This document shows positions 48,767 to 60,204 of a stretch of 64,000 bases of DNA, piece after piece. A program made the translations under genes and the position numbers. The notes beneath the pieces were generated by a model. It had not been told where the DNA came from. It was given only the letters and a program-made list of their open reading frames with translations, and searched no databases. This DNA comes from Azadirachta indica (lineage: Eukaryota; Streptophyta; Magnoliopsida; Sapindales; Meliaceae). How positions within the stretch are numbered: the stretch's first letter is position 1; each line of letters opens with the position of its first letter. The stretch spans positions 9,561,871 through 9,625,870 of the forward strand of contig CM040451.1 in the NCBI GenBank assembly GCA_022749755.1, written 5' to 3'.

Positions 48767-51700
48767 TTCTGGTTCTTGGATCTTGGTTGTTGTTGCAGTT
48801 CCTCTTGGTGAGTTTGTTTCTTAATCCGCTCAAAAGCTAGTAGTCACAGTTATTTTTTCTGTGAACAGTGTTTTGGTACTTTTGGTACTTTCTCCGACCA
48901 AATGGTCAAACGACACATCATCATACCGACACCGTTATAGTTGACCTCAGGCGCAGCCCAAGCCCAGGGAAGGTTTTCAATGCGATATCCCAATAAAGCT
49001 GCAATCATCGGCCATTATTGGGCCCTGCTTTCAATGATGTGACACCAACAAACGGTGTACTCAGACAAAGAGCAAAAGTATTTAGTTTCACTGGACTGAA
49101 GACTAAACATTAGGCTTTCAAAACCTAAAGCCCAGGTCTGACTGAATCCAACTTACTTCAATTTAAGAATTGCGGCAATTTGTTTCCGTGAAAATAATTA
49201 AAAATATATATATCAATAAATTTTTGACCACCAGCTGCCATCGTGTATCCACGTCATCTAAAACCAAAGCCAACCGAGATAACAGTCCCCTCATGGCATG
49301 AGTTAAGGGCTGGGCCATGTGGGCCCAAGAATTATGGAATCGAATAATAGTAATTTTGGGCCCCAATACAAATGGGCTTCGCAAAGCGTTGACCCTTCTT
49401 GAAAGGCAAAACTACGTAGCCAATAAAAAGGTAACACATGGGATGGGATGGTAGTCGCGTGACCAATAGGGAGAATGGGCGGGGTGAATGTATTTCCAAG
49501 AAAGTACGTGGGAAATAAAGAACAAGTAGGGACGTGCCAGCCGTCGTGACAGCGTACACTTCCGTCTACCATTTGCACCCATATAAACTACAATATCTTT
49601 CAAGGGAAAGTAAATTAATTCTTTCTCAAAAATCCACACACAATAATTACACGCATTGTTCCCAAAATTTATCTCATGATCATTTTTTTCCATAAACACT
49701 TTGTCTTGACTTTGATTATCAGTGCGTATTTACTCACTAACTTATTCTCATAATGCAAGTACTCATTTTGACAATACAAAGAGCAACCACTCCGATAACT
49801 TTATTTATAACAGATAACGAGTTGGCACGTAGATCTTATTCTAACATGATCATTTTTCTAAAAAAAAGTTTGACAAATTGTGTTTATTAACTAGAACTTC
49901 GCCTTGCTAACACACACGTGTGACAATTGATAAAATTTCAGCATCGACAATTTTAAATATTATTTTTGAAAATATATTGTTCCAAGGTAAAATACAAACT
50001 ATTCATAAGACTCCCGTGAACTTCAGGCTCTACCGTCAAACATGCATACATGTAATATATTATTTATTTTTTATTTATTTATTATTATTATTCAATGAAC
50101 ATTTACCGTCATAGCATTTAGTAACTTCACCTACTATCCATTTGAGAGCATTTAATGCCTCTTTCTTATCATGGTGACCCCCCTCTTAAGGGTAAGAAAT
50201 GTTTGACTTCAAAAATAAAAAATTTTCTTTGCTGGAAGACATGTGAGAATTGAAGTAAGTGATTAACTCAAATGATAAAATTTTTTAAAGTATTTATACA
50301 TCACAACACAAATGAATAGAAAGCTTTCAGGCTTCCTTTTGAAGTCTTCTTACAAGTTTCATATTCTGAATCTTCTGATTTCAACTACATTTTCAGTTGA
50401 ACATAACAAATTAAATTGTTGGGTCTATTTAATTTCAAGCAAGGAGGTCCCCTTGCCAGTCTATTCATATATATATATATATATATATATCTCAATAACA
50501 TATACAATTATAATAGTTTATGTCGAGTACATCTACTCTTAAATGAACCATAAAATTCATTTTCCTTTTTAAATGATGGGATCGAAATAATTTTATTTTT
50601 GATATTGTCATTAAGACACATAATTTTCTCCTTGATCGCATTATAAAGATAGAAATCATCAAAAAAAATTTCAAACGATATCCAATCGAAAATGATATAT
50701 AACAACATAAATTTTGTATATTTTTATTTAGATAAGCGATGTTGATATAAATTTAATTACTATCAAAAATGACTTGAAGCTTATTTAGGTTATCAAATAA
50801 TTCCAAAAAAGAAGAAAACTAACATTCAATTTTAAGGATAATATTCTTTATTTAGGGAGAGGAGAAGCCAGAGGTGTGGTTGATTTGTCTTAAAATTAAG
50901 TTAGTTGTATATACTTGAACAAAAATTAATGTAGTCTTTTCTTTTTCATATTATAAATAGGCCATCTATCCTATAGACTATAGTACACAAAATTTAATAG
51001 GTTGTGTAATATTCATGTGATAAAACAAATTAGGTGGACGTTGCACTGATGTAAAATATATTTAAATTTGAAATCTTTTACATTATTTCTTAATTTTATA
51101 TGTTGAATTAACCAATAATTGCGATTAAATCTTATATTATTGTTAAAATATGATTAAATTTTATAGTTTCCTATTAGGATGTATGATATATTTAATCGAA
51201 GTAGTTAAATAAACTTATTATTAGGGGTTGCTCTTTGTTACCTATATTAATAAGAACACCTTTTGATTTCAAATAAAAAAATGAAAAATTAATTTATTAT
51301 GAATTTAAATTCTCATCGAGCAAGTGTCGTATTAAGAATTAAATTAATTTGTTGATCCCTACCATCCCATCTTTAATATTTGTGTAGCTTATTAGTCAAA
51401 AGTTTAGCGAATGGGGGAAGAAACTACAGCTTATAAATATATTATACATAGTCAAATTAATGAATATATATAATGACAGAGATATTGGACCAAATAAGGA
51501 GGGGTATTAGATTTTCTTCTTATTAGATTTATACATTCTTATTGGTTGAAATTGAATTTAACAAGTATAATTAATGCATATATTATATTTAATGGTTTAT
51601 AAATGAGTGTAAATATATAGATAAAATGATAGAATTATTATATATTAATAAGATGTCGTTGTTCAACAAAAATATATATTTTAATTGTAACAACAGACAG

Positions 51701-52581
51701 AGTTAAACAAAATATATCCTCCAACGACCAACAGTACAATTAAATCTAATTGAATGTGAATATAATTTATAATATTAGAGACAGAAATTAGATGAAGAGA
51801 ATGGGTCACACACTCACACCCTTATTGAATTTCTAGACTATCTATCAGTCTCATTTAAAGCCAGTTGGCCTCGTAGTAATGGCTTGGTCAGTATTTGTTC
51901 TAGCGAGCACTAAAATCAAAGCTACCCCCTTCCACAATTTGGGAATCATAATTTCACTTTCTATAATTTTTTTATATATTTACATTTACATCCCGCCTCT
52001 AATACTTAGTAACAAATAATGTGATTCCTGCTTTATATTAAGTAGAAAACTTGACTTATATTATACTTATTATAGGTAAAACATTAGGGAATTGTAATGA
52101 TTGAATTATATTAGCGATATGATCTTTAATTATCTCATCTTTGTATTTCGCTTCCTTATTAATGTGTTATACGTAATTCTGTTAATTAATCATTTGCTTA
52201 ACTATATATTAAAATGTGAAGTCTTAAATATACTCTCTCATTAGATCATGTCTTAATGAATCTACCTAGCTATTAGATATCGAGAATATTATATGCTTTG
52301 CTTTTATATTTTACATATGTAAAATTGGTTCATTAAATTTTGTGTGGTATAAATTAAATATATGTCAACTAGCATTGTTTGTCAATTTAATAGATTCATG
52401 CCCTTACAAAAAGAGAAATCCGATTGAAAATTCAAGTAGTACACTTTAATAGTATATATCAAATTAAGCCACACGTATAATGGCTTCTTAGACTAAAACA
52501 TCAAGGTACAATAAATATTGTAATAAGTTAAATATAAAATAGTCTTTTTCTTTTCTTGTGGGATTTTCTAGTAATAGAGAT
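48767..52581. other. Gene-poor AT-rich spacer
   Basis: The deaminase promoter lies at the left. Overlapping minus-strand open frames at 49163-49699 have no recognisable similarity and are probably spurious. An AT microsatellite is at 50467-50490. From about 50850 (GGAGAAGCCAGAGGTG) there is a hint of transposon-derived sequence but nothing assignable. The remainder is AT-rich and includes the CYP77B 3' region. Confidence 0.35.
50467..50490. repeat. (AT)n microsatellite
   Basis: About twelve uninterrupted AT units in spacer DNA. Confidence 0.9.
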
Positions 52582-54114
52582 TTAATTATTAATATTTTGT
52601 CTAGGCAAGATAACAGCCTTGAGAGAATTCTTCATCACAACAGTGAAAGCGTAAGTCTCAGTCGGGTCGGGCGGATTGCCCGGAACCGGCAACCACTTGA
52701 AAGCATGAACCATTCTAGCAAGCAGCAAGTTGATGTGCAACATACCAAGACTCCACGCCGGGCAGATCCTCCTACCAGCCCCAAAGGGCAGCATCTTCAC
52801 TCCACGAGTTCCGGTCACGTCGACTCCAACTCCATCACCATCCAAGAACCTCTCGGGTCGGAACTCACCCGGATCCGACCACATATTCGGATCCTCAGTC
52901 ACCCATGCGGTGTAAAATTCCACGTAAACACCCGCCGGGATTGAGTACCCTCCGAGTTCAGTGTCCTTTATAGCGGTGTGAGAGAGCAGAAAATGGCCTG
53001 GTGGGTGTCGTCGGAAAGTTTCTCTCACGACAGCATCGAGATAAACCATTTTCTCGACGTCTTCTTCTTTAACCACGCCATTTTCCCCTACTGAAGCAAC
53101 GATTTCTTTATACAATTTTTCCTGAATTTCTTGGTTTAGAACCAAGTGAAGCAGAGCCCATTCGACAGTTGTTGCGCTAGTATCAGTGCCTGCACTGATC
53201 ACTTCTGAGCATAATGTCACAATCTCTTGTTCTCCTAGCTGGCCTCTCCCCGTTGGTTGCAGACCAAACAACGAGTCTACATAGGCTGCACCAATTGGAC
53301 TCACCATCTCTGAGTTAGGGTTTTCACATTTCTCCACAAAAGATTTTCTGTTCCTTATCAGAGGAACCAAGCACTCCATTTGTCTCTTTCTCAGCTCTTT
53401 CGCTTCCTTCACTTGCCGGCGAAATAAGGGAGTGAGAATAGGCAAGAAATCTGGAAGCTGTGGAGAGGTTATTAACATTACATCTTTTAATATGCTTTCG
53501 ATATGCTTGATCCGCTCTTCTGAGATCTTTGCACCGAAGCACAAGCAGATCAGAATGCTGCATATTGTGAGCCTGCAATTGCTCATTACCTCGACGAATC
53601 CATTGCCAGCAGACTCATTCTTTAGCCTTTTCATGTGATTCTCCATTGCCCATTTTCGAATCCAACTGCATTGCTTGACCCTCGTAGGGTTTATCAACTC
53701 AGTGACAAAGTTTCTCCTCAAGGTTCTCCATAGAGGCCCATATTCAGCCGAGTTTATGGCACATTTCCCGACGCTGAAAATGAGCCTGATCGGAGAGTCT
53801 GGCGGCCGGGAGGCGAATTCAGGGCCTCTTTGAACAAGGGCTTCATGGATGAGCTTAGCATCTGTAACAATAACCATAGTGCGTTGACCCATCTGCATGG
53901 TGAAGATTGGACCATACTTTTTACGTAAATCACGCATTATAAAGATGAAATGGCGTCGCTGGAGGATGACTTGAATCAGGTTTCCGACGACGGGCCAGCC
54001 CCGCGGACCTGGCGGGAGATTACAAGGTTCCCCACCAGTGGTGGACCAGCGTCGCCACCATAAATGAATGAAGATAAGGGAGGAAAAGATGAGAAGAAGG
54101 TCTATCAACTCCAT
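52582..54114 (-). CDS. CYP77B: Cytochrome P450 of the CYP77B subfamily
   Basis: A single uninterrupted exon of 510 residues from the ATG at 54114 (MELIDLLLIFSSLIFIHLWW), an ER signal-anchor helix. An in-frame ATG at 54228 is less likely because the anchor belongs at the N-terminus. P450 landmarks are the proline hinge LPPGPRGWPVVGN, I-helix SAGTDTS, K-helix ETFR, the PERF-type RPERF, and heme loop FGAGRRICPAWS with its cysteine ligand. The sequence follows Arabidopsis CYP77B1 closely (QRRHF, GKCAINSAEYG, SPIGAAYVDSLF). CYP77 genes are usually intronless. CYP77B1 has been reported to epoxidise fatty acids, while CYP77A members act in cutin formation, so a fatty-acid oxidase role is likely. No lesion is seen. 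Confidence 0.95.
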   Translation of the reverse strand: MELIDLLLIFSSLIFIHLWWRRWSTTGGEPCNLPPGPRGWPVVGNLIQVILQRRHFIFIMRDLRKKYGPIFTMQMGQRTMVIVTDAKLIHEALVQRGPEFASRPPDSPIRLIFSVGKCAINSAEYGPLWRTLRRNFVTELINPTRVKQCSWIRKWAMENHMKRLKNESAGNGFVEVMSNCRLTICSILICLCFGAKISEERIKHIESILKDVMLITSPQLPDFLPILTPLFRRQVKEAKELRKRQMECLVPLIRNRKSFVEKCENPNSEMVSPIGAAYVDSLFGLQPTGRGQLGEQEIVTLCSEVISAGTDTSATTVEWALLHLVLNQEIQEKLYKEIVASVGENGVVKEEDVEKMVYLDAVVRETFRRHPPGHFLLSHTAIKDTELGGYSIPAGVYVEFYTAWVTEDPNMWSDPGEFRPERFLDGDGVGVDVTGTRGVKMLPFGAGRRICPAWSLGMLHINLLLARMVHAFKWLPVPGNPPDPTETYAFTVVMKNSLKAVILPRQNINN

Positions 54115-55348
54115 TATCGAGAAGAGAATTGAAGGAGAAAGGAAATTTAGTGCAGCAGAGGTAGTGAAATATACCCTGGTTTTATAGGAACATAAGAAGA
54201 GGGTGAGTGAATGAGTTTGGTTCAACAACTTGCTTGTGCATTAATTCTTTTATCAGAGACATTTACTCCATTTACGTACGGCGCACACTATATAAATTAA
54301 GCAATACCACGTTGCAGAGATCCACATTTTATAAATTTCGAATTTAAAATTATATAATATTGTTACCCATTTTGTTATCAAAATGCAAATCTGAAGGCAC
54401 ATGCTTTTCACGTTGTAATGTTGTTTATTTATATTGTTCAAAAAATTAAGATTTTAAATTGGGAGAGAATTGGGGATTGAGGTGATACATGACTTGTCAT
54501 CCACAACTAATATGAATTAAATTAAAAATATGTACGTATAAACAAGGAGTGTTTGCAAATATTATTTAACAGGTGAATTTTTTTCAATAATTCATCAAAT
54601 TTTTTTAAAGTAATAGTGTTTATTTTTTCTGTTTAAAATTTGAATTTAATTAAAATTTAAATCTAATTTTTATATTTTTTTTAAATATTTGAATATAAAT
54701 ATTAAATTATTAAATAAATTACTATTAAATATTTGAGTAATTATATTCAAATGTCAGCTAAGTAACTTAAAATTATAAAAGTTTCAAATACTATTCTGTA
54801 TAGTCCTATTCTATTATTGATATGGAATTTGTCCCGTTTGTTCTTTAATTTCTTTCTTCAAATCAAAATGACTTTGACTAAGAACCACTATCAGACCACC
54901 AGTAGTTATTTCACACCTTAAATGCAAAACTTTTATATATAGAGCATGTGAAGGAGACGTGTTGCAGAAGATAGAAGAAATCTGATAGAAAAATTTATCA
55001 AAAATAATTCTTCTTAATAATTTATGAAAAAAAGTTAAAAGAATCTTATAGAAGAAAAGTGGAATCTATCAAAATAATTTGTTCAGAAATAATTCATCCA
55101 AGAAAAACTTAAGATTTTAGTAGCAGTTAATATTGTTATATTATTATTTGAGTCTTTTAAATTATAATTGTATCAGATAAAGTTTACAAGTTAGAGGATA
55201 CAAGTAATTGGAACATAAATTTACTTGTATTTCTCCGATCACCAAATTCCCCGGTTGCACTACAAAGCTTCAACATTTAAACATAAAAAAGAAAAAAGAA
55301 AATTTGTACTCTTAAACCTTCGGGTTATTCTTGTATTCTCCTATCTTC

Positions 55349-55358
<10 letters not shown>

Positions 55359-55379
<21 letters not shown>
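55359..55379. repeat. (TA)n microsatellite
   Basis: About ten TA units in spacer DNA. Confidence 0.85.
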
Positions 55380-56143
55380 TAAATTTAAAAAAAAAAATCA
55401 AAATTTGTAAGTTCATTTCTCTTGCATTCATTGGCTCTCCTAGAATAGTGCTCCAACAATGTTGTGGAGTATCAAACGCTGAAAACGGGAATGGATCGAG
55501 TTGGCAATCCTAGGATTCGAAGTCAAGGGGCTGTACCTCGTTGTAAATTCATCAATTTTCAATTTCAATATATTTATATATTGTTGAATTTTTACATTTT
55601 AATTTTTATTATCTTATTGCATGACAATCTAATCTTTAATATTTTATTGAACACAATTACTATTTTCAAGCATACAATTATATATATATATATACACCTA
55701 AAATTTAAATGAAAAACTAGAAATCCCAGTTGAATTTTTTCCAGTGACTTGTATATTAAGGAAAAAAATATAACTTCAAGAGCAAAAAGTTAGAAGTGCC
55801 GTAGCACTTTCCATTCTTTTCTTGATATTCGTTTCTACAATATGGATATGTCTTAAAGAGCAAAGAAATATATAAATTATAGACTTCTTTCCTTTTATAT
55901 ATTCATAAAAGAATTGTTATACAAAAATAAATAACAAGTGATAAATTTTGTTAGGTATGGTGTGTCAGCAACTAGCTACTTCCTCACTTGGTATAATATT
56001 GATTATTTCATCAAGACTGTGTATAATCTGCTGCTTGATCTCTTTATGTTCAAGTAGAAGCTGAGAACATTTATTGCCAACTTTTCTGGGCAAAAGTGGT
56101 AACAGGATTGAACATGGAACAGGAGAAAGCATAAAAAAAATAT

Positions 56144-56169
56144 GAGAGAGTGAGAGAGAGAGAGAGAGA
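56144..56169. repeat. (GA)n microsatellite
   Basis: An imperfect GA run with one GAGTGAG interruption. Confidence 0.85.
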
Positions 56170-57822
56170 ATTAAGCATCTACTTAGCTAGCTGGCTTCAC
56201 AGCATTCACCTGCCAAATTTAAAGACCTGTATGGGTTCTCGTCTGGTTGCCATCTATTCATTTCTTCTGTGTTGTTTAGTCGTTGGCAGAAAAGTTAGGA
56301 GAATGAATAAAGACAATCATACTATGGAACAGTGAAAGCTGAGTATTACCCACGCACCACTTGATTGAATATCGTGTATATAATAGCCGGCCAAACCTAT
56401 GATTTGCATTATATAATATTAAAGTTGACAAATATTGTTTAATTTTTTGTGTAAATTAAAGTAAGAGATGGATACATAAATTGTTACTCAGAGGGGGGTA
56501 GTGGATAGGGTAAGGATGTTTTGTCAAATATTGAACTTCGATTAGTTTTTTAATACAGTAGATTAGGTAAATGTTCTACCGGATAAGAATAGATTTTGTT
56601 GTAATTAATAATTTAAAATATGAGTGTTAAAATAATAATTTTATAAAAGTCAAAATCAAAGGAAAATTTTTTTATTGAATTAAAGATTATTAAAACAATA
56701 ATTAGAGGAAATTTAGTGTTATAAATTTATTTAAATAAGAAAAATAATTTTTATTTAAATAAAAAAATTAGGAAATAAATGACTAATTAAATTAACAAAA
56801 ATAAAAGTTTTCTTAAATTAATTAAATTCTAAAATTGTGCAATATCAAATTACAATGTTGGCAACTCAATCCTAATTAGTTTGAATTTCATGTCCTGAAA
56901 TCCAATTTGATATATAGATTATGAGGCTGTTAATGCATGTGGAGGATGAAGCGTTAAATAATGCCTCCTGTGTAATCTCATGTTCACTTAAGGCAACAGA
57001 TTATTATGGGTAATGTACATACTTAAAATTCTTATTCTAAATTTCCTTTTGGAGTAATGTAGCATTCACTAAATTAATGATCAAATATTTGGGATAGAAA
57101 TTTGAGACGTGTAAAATTATTTTTTAGTAAAAATGAATCTGAACCAATATTAAAAAATAAATTGACTTCAAAGTTAATACCATGCACCACTTAGTGTGTA
57201 ATTTACAAAAGAAAATTAATTAATTGATTTTATTACAAATCCATTAATATTCAAATAATTTCACTGAAATAACTTTATAAATGATAATTTGTTGCTAAAA
57301 AGTAATTAAAGATATGCTTCAAATTAATGTGTTGTACGTAATACAATTACCATTATAAGATATAGAGTAAAAATGAGTGCTCATTTACTACTTTTATTGT
57401 GCTTTTAAAAGTAATAAAAATACAACATTCACCAAATATATATATGTATCCTGAGGACCCGCCAACTAAAACTAGGCTTTCAGTTGAGTCAATCTAGCTA
57501 CCTATGTACCATTATCAATCGATAATCACTAAAATTTAAAGATATTAAATATTACATTACACAAGATTTTGATGATGAAATCAATAAACTCACGTACTTT
57601 TCATAAACTAGATTATTTTTTTATTGTCCGTTTAAGTATTGGTCAAAATTTGCGACGGCATTGTTTCCAAGCAAATACATAAATGTATAAAATCCAGAAT
57701 TTTTCATACTCCACCGAATAACAAAGGGTTCAACTTAAAAAGCATACTGTTTTTCAAGAAAAACACATAACAATATGAACCGCTAAACCAGGAAGAGTTG
57801 AGAATCATAAGGAAATACAGCA

Positions 57823-57841
57823 AGCTAGCTAGCTAGCTAGA
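57823..57841. repeat. (AGCT)n short tandem repeat
   Basis: About four and a half AGCT (CTAG) units, self-complementary, in spacer DNA. Confidence 0.7.
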
Positions 57842-58498
57842 TAATATATAGAGATTGCAATATTAATGATAGGCAATTATTTTGCAATGACTACTGCAAT
57901 CGTCACTAAAATTTAGGTTGCATTCTTAAACTTGCCGGGCCCCTAAATGGTAACTGAAGTACTGATGATGATGAATTGTTATCAAACCCATCGGGTATTA
58001 TTAATTTTCTCTCGTTCTTTTTCCCGAGAAAAAGCCAAAAAATTAGCCAAACACTGTTCGCTTGCCTTGTCTACACTTAGACAATGTTTACTTTCAAAAA
58101 AGGGATACTGGGTATTGTGTGTCAGATTTTAGTAAATTCGATCAATAATTGTAATCACTTATGAAGAAAATAGTACATGAAAATTCATAGGTTATGCAAA
58201 CCGCGTGCGTCGATCGGTTTCTGAATTTTGGTGTCAAGTACTGTTATAAAGCTAGCTACTGTCTTGTCAATCCAATAATGTTAGGCTCTATCGCAAAATC
58301 ATCAGGCCTGTTTTCCCTTCAGCTGAAGAAATAAGTATACTTTACAAATCGTAATTTACTGTATTGTAGAATCAGCCATACCTGGTTCATTATAAATACT
58401 TAACAAGTTAAGCTCCATATATTCTTCATTGCCCTTTCTTTATATTTCTTAATTGTATGTCGCAAGATAGGTTAGAGTTTCTGTTTTCTAATTAAGTC

Positions 58499-59098
58499 AT
58501 GGTACCTCAGGCTCAGGAGAAGTATTTTGATTACTCCCAAAGGGCACAGTGGCTGAGAGCTGTTGTCCTGGGAGGCCTGGAAGGTTTAGCTTTCACGACA
58601 GTATGGCTGATGGGAGCAGAAGGCGTTACTCTTAATTCTACTACAAATGAAATGAAGGTCATGTTGGCTTCAGGCACACTTGCTTTAATTGCTGGAACAC
58701 TCAGAATTGCAACTTCAGAGTTAGTCTCTGTGTACACCCAAGTCGATACCATTAACTTTCAAGTAGAAAGAGACTTGCAAATGGGTCGACGATCAGTTGA
58801 TCAGAGGCCGCCAGTGCCGAGTGCGATTCAGATTGCTGTAGCAGCATCGCTAGCGTATCTCTTCTGGGGCACAATTCCAATACTTGCAGCTGGGTTTATA
58901 AAGAATCAACAGTTGAGATTTTCCATTGCCATTGTTGCAGCTTCTTTGTCGATGCTGATGCTGGGAGTAATCGGAGCTGCACTTGGAAAAGCTTCGATTT
59001 TGAGGTCTTGCGTAAGAGTTCTGATTGGGGGATTTGTAGCGATCTCGATAATGTGGGGGAAGATCAAGATTCTTAAAATTATTTTAAGCTTCAGATGA
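58499..59098 (+). CDS. Divergent VIT/CCC1-family membrane protein (nodulin-21-like)
   Basis: An intronless gene of 199 residues. The opening FDYSQRAQWLRAVVLGG matches the vacuolar-iron-transporter-like (VTL) family. About five hydrophobic segments follow, at roughly residues 22-42, 53-72, 108-132, 138-160 and 165-185, as in VTLs, which lack the cytosolic metal-binding domain of VIT1. ELVSVYTQVD and LGKASILRSCVRVLIGGF are also family-like. VTLs move iron (or manganese) into vacuoles. The helix-1 motif, usually N-D-G-L, reads L-E-G-L here, and the helix-2 C-S-M-A-I-G-E reads L-R-I-A-T-S-E, so substrate or activity may differ. The ATG follows a TATA-bearing upstream region. Membership is clear but transport function is unproven. 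Confidence 0.85.
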   Translation: MVPQAQEKYFDYSQRAQWLRAVVLGGLEGLAFTTVWLMGAEGVTLNSTTNEMKVMLASGTLALIAGTLRIATSELVSVYTQVDTINFQVERDLQMGRRSVDQRPPVPSAIQIAVAASLAYLFWGTIPILAAGFIKNQQLRFSIAIVAASLSMLMLGVIGAALGKASILRSCVRVLIGGFVAISIMWGKIKILKIILSFR

Positions 59099-60204
59099 AT
59101 GAAGGCTAGGGTTTATACACGTAGTTGAATGGCTTGCTTTTTGCAGTCTATATAAAAGATTGAATAACTGCCCTAGCCTTAGCTGGAATGGTCTGCTAAA
59201 CACTGATACTCTTTATGTTACCTCGAATTTTAATATCAGTAGTAGGAAAGGGTTTAGTATTTTGTGAGTAACGTTTGTCATCCATTCAAAATAATAACAT
59301 ATCAAGTGTAAAAGACGTGGTATGCATAATATAATTATTAATTATTTGACATATAATACTATATAAAATTGTCTTATATACACTACAAATATGGAACTCC
59401 AGATATGATATAGTATGAAAGGAGAAAAGTTCTTGGTTTCTCCTTTCTCTCTTGATTCATCTATCTAGTGAAAAAAGAAATTGCAATTTGAAAATAGCGT
59501 ATTTCATGCTGATTTTTACGTTCTTTTTCCAATTGGCTATTTGAATGAGAAATCAACATATTTAAAAGCCTGATTTAGCCACCAAATAAAGGCGTGTACA
59601 TATATATATGTATACATATATATATATATATATATAGTAATCAAGATCTGGTACTATGTTTTACTTGCTTTAGACAAAATGAAATGAGCATCGGGAAATA
59701 TTTTGCAAATGAGCCGAAAATGAAAACAAGACCTAGTCGAGAAAAAAAGCCAACAATGTCAATTTTTCTTTTCTTTCCTTCTTGCTTTTTTTTATTTTTC
59801 AAGAAACAAAAAATTGGCTGATTAGACATGGATTGTAATCTTATAAATCAAAATTTCAAAATAACTAATATTAGGAACCATATAACTGTTGTTAAAACAT
59901 GGATTAGTACTTACAGAAAAAGAGTTTTATCATTTTTATAGTAAACTAAGATCATATTGAATTAATTATTTTAAAACATGTTTTATGATTTTGTAAATGG
60001 TTTAAGATTATAATATCGCTTACACTGTAATTATCAAAGTATTTGACTTATATTTACGTAATAATTTAGAAGAAAAAAATTTATTAGAGGCCCAATACAA
60101 ATTAAGATGGGCCAACCGCTTGAATTTGTTTACCTGCCCCACCCGGTCCAATCCGAACCCGATATCCAACATTTTTATCCTCGAGAGGGTAACCTTGAAA
60201 CACT
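59099..60204. other. Spacer between VIT-like and pseudouridine synthase genes
   Basis: Holds the VIT-like 3' UTR and the promoter of the next gene. A TA/CA microsatellite lies at 59597-59637. The short open frames around it translate the microsatellite or are AT-rich and look non-genic. Confidence 0.4.
59597..59637. repeat. (TA)n/(CATA)n microsatellite
   Basis: About 40 bases of alternating TA with CA and TG interruptions. Confidence 0.9.

Larger units (their letters stand above)
54115..58498. other. Long AT-rich spacer with microsatellites
   Basis: The CYP77B promoter lies at the left and the VIT-like promoter at the right. TA microsatellites lie at about 55359-55379 and 55680-55694, a GA tract at 56144-56169, and an AGCT run at 57823-57841. 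Open frames at 55225-55712, 56150-56335 and 57947-58132 are short and have no recognisable similarity. No transposon could be delimited. Confidence 0.35.

Noticed and set aside
49163..49699. Cluster of overlapping minus-strand open frames between MAPDA and CYP77B
   Set aside because: Several frames overlap each other, none shows family motifs, and no promoter or splice pattern supports them.
52558..52944. 128-codon plus-strand open frame overlapping CYP77B
   Set aside because: Antisense to the conserved heme-binding end of the P450; no similarity to any protein known to me.
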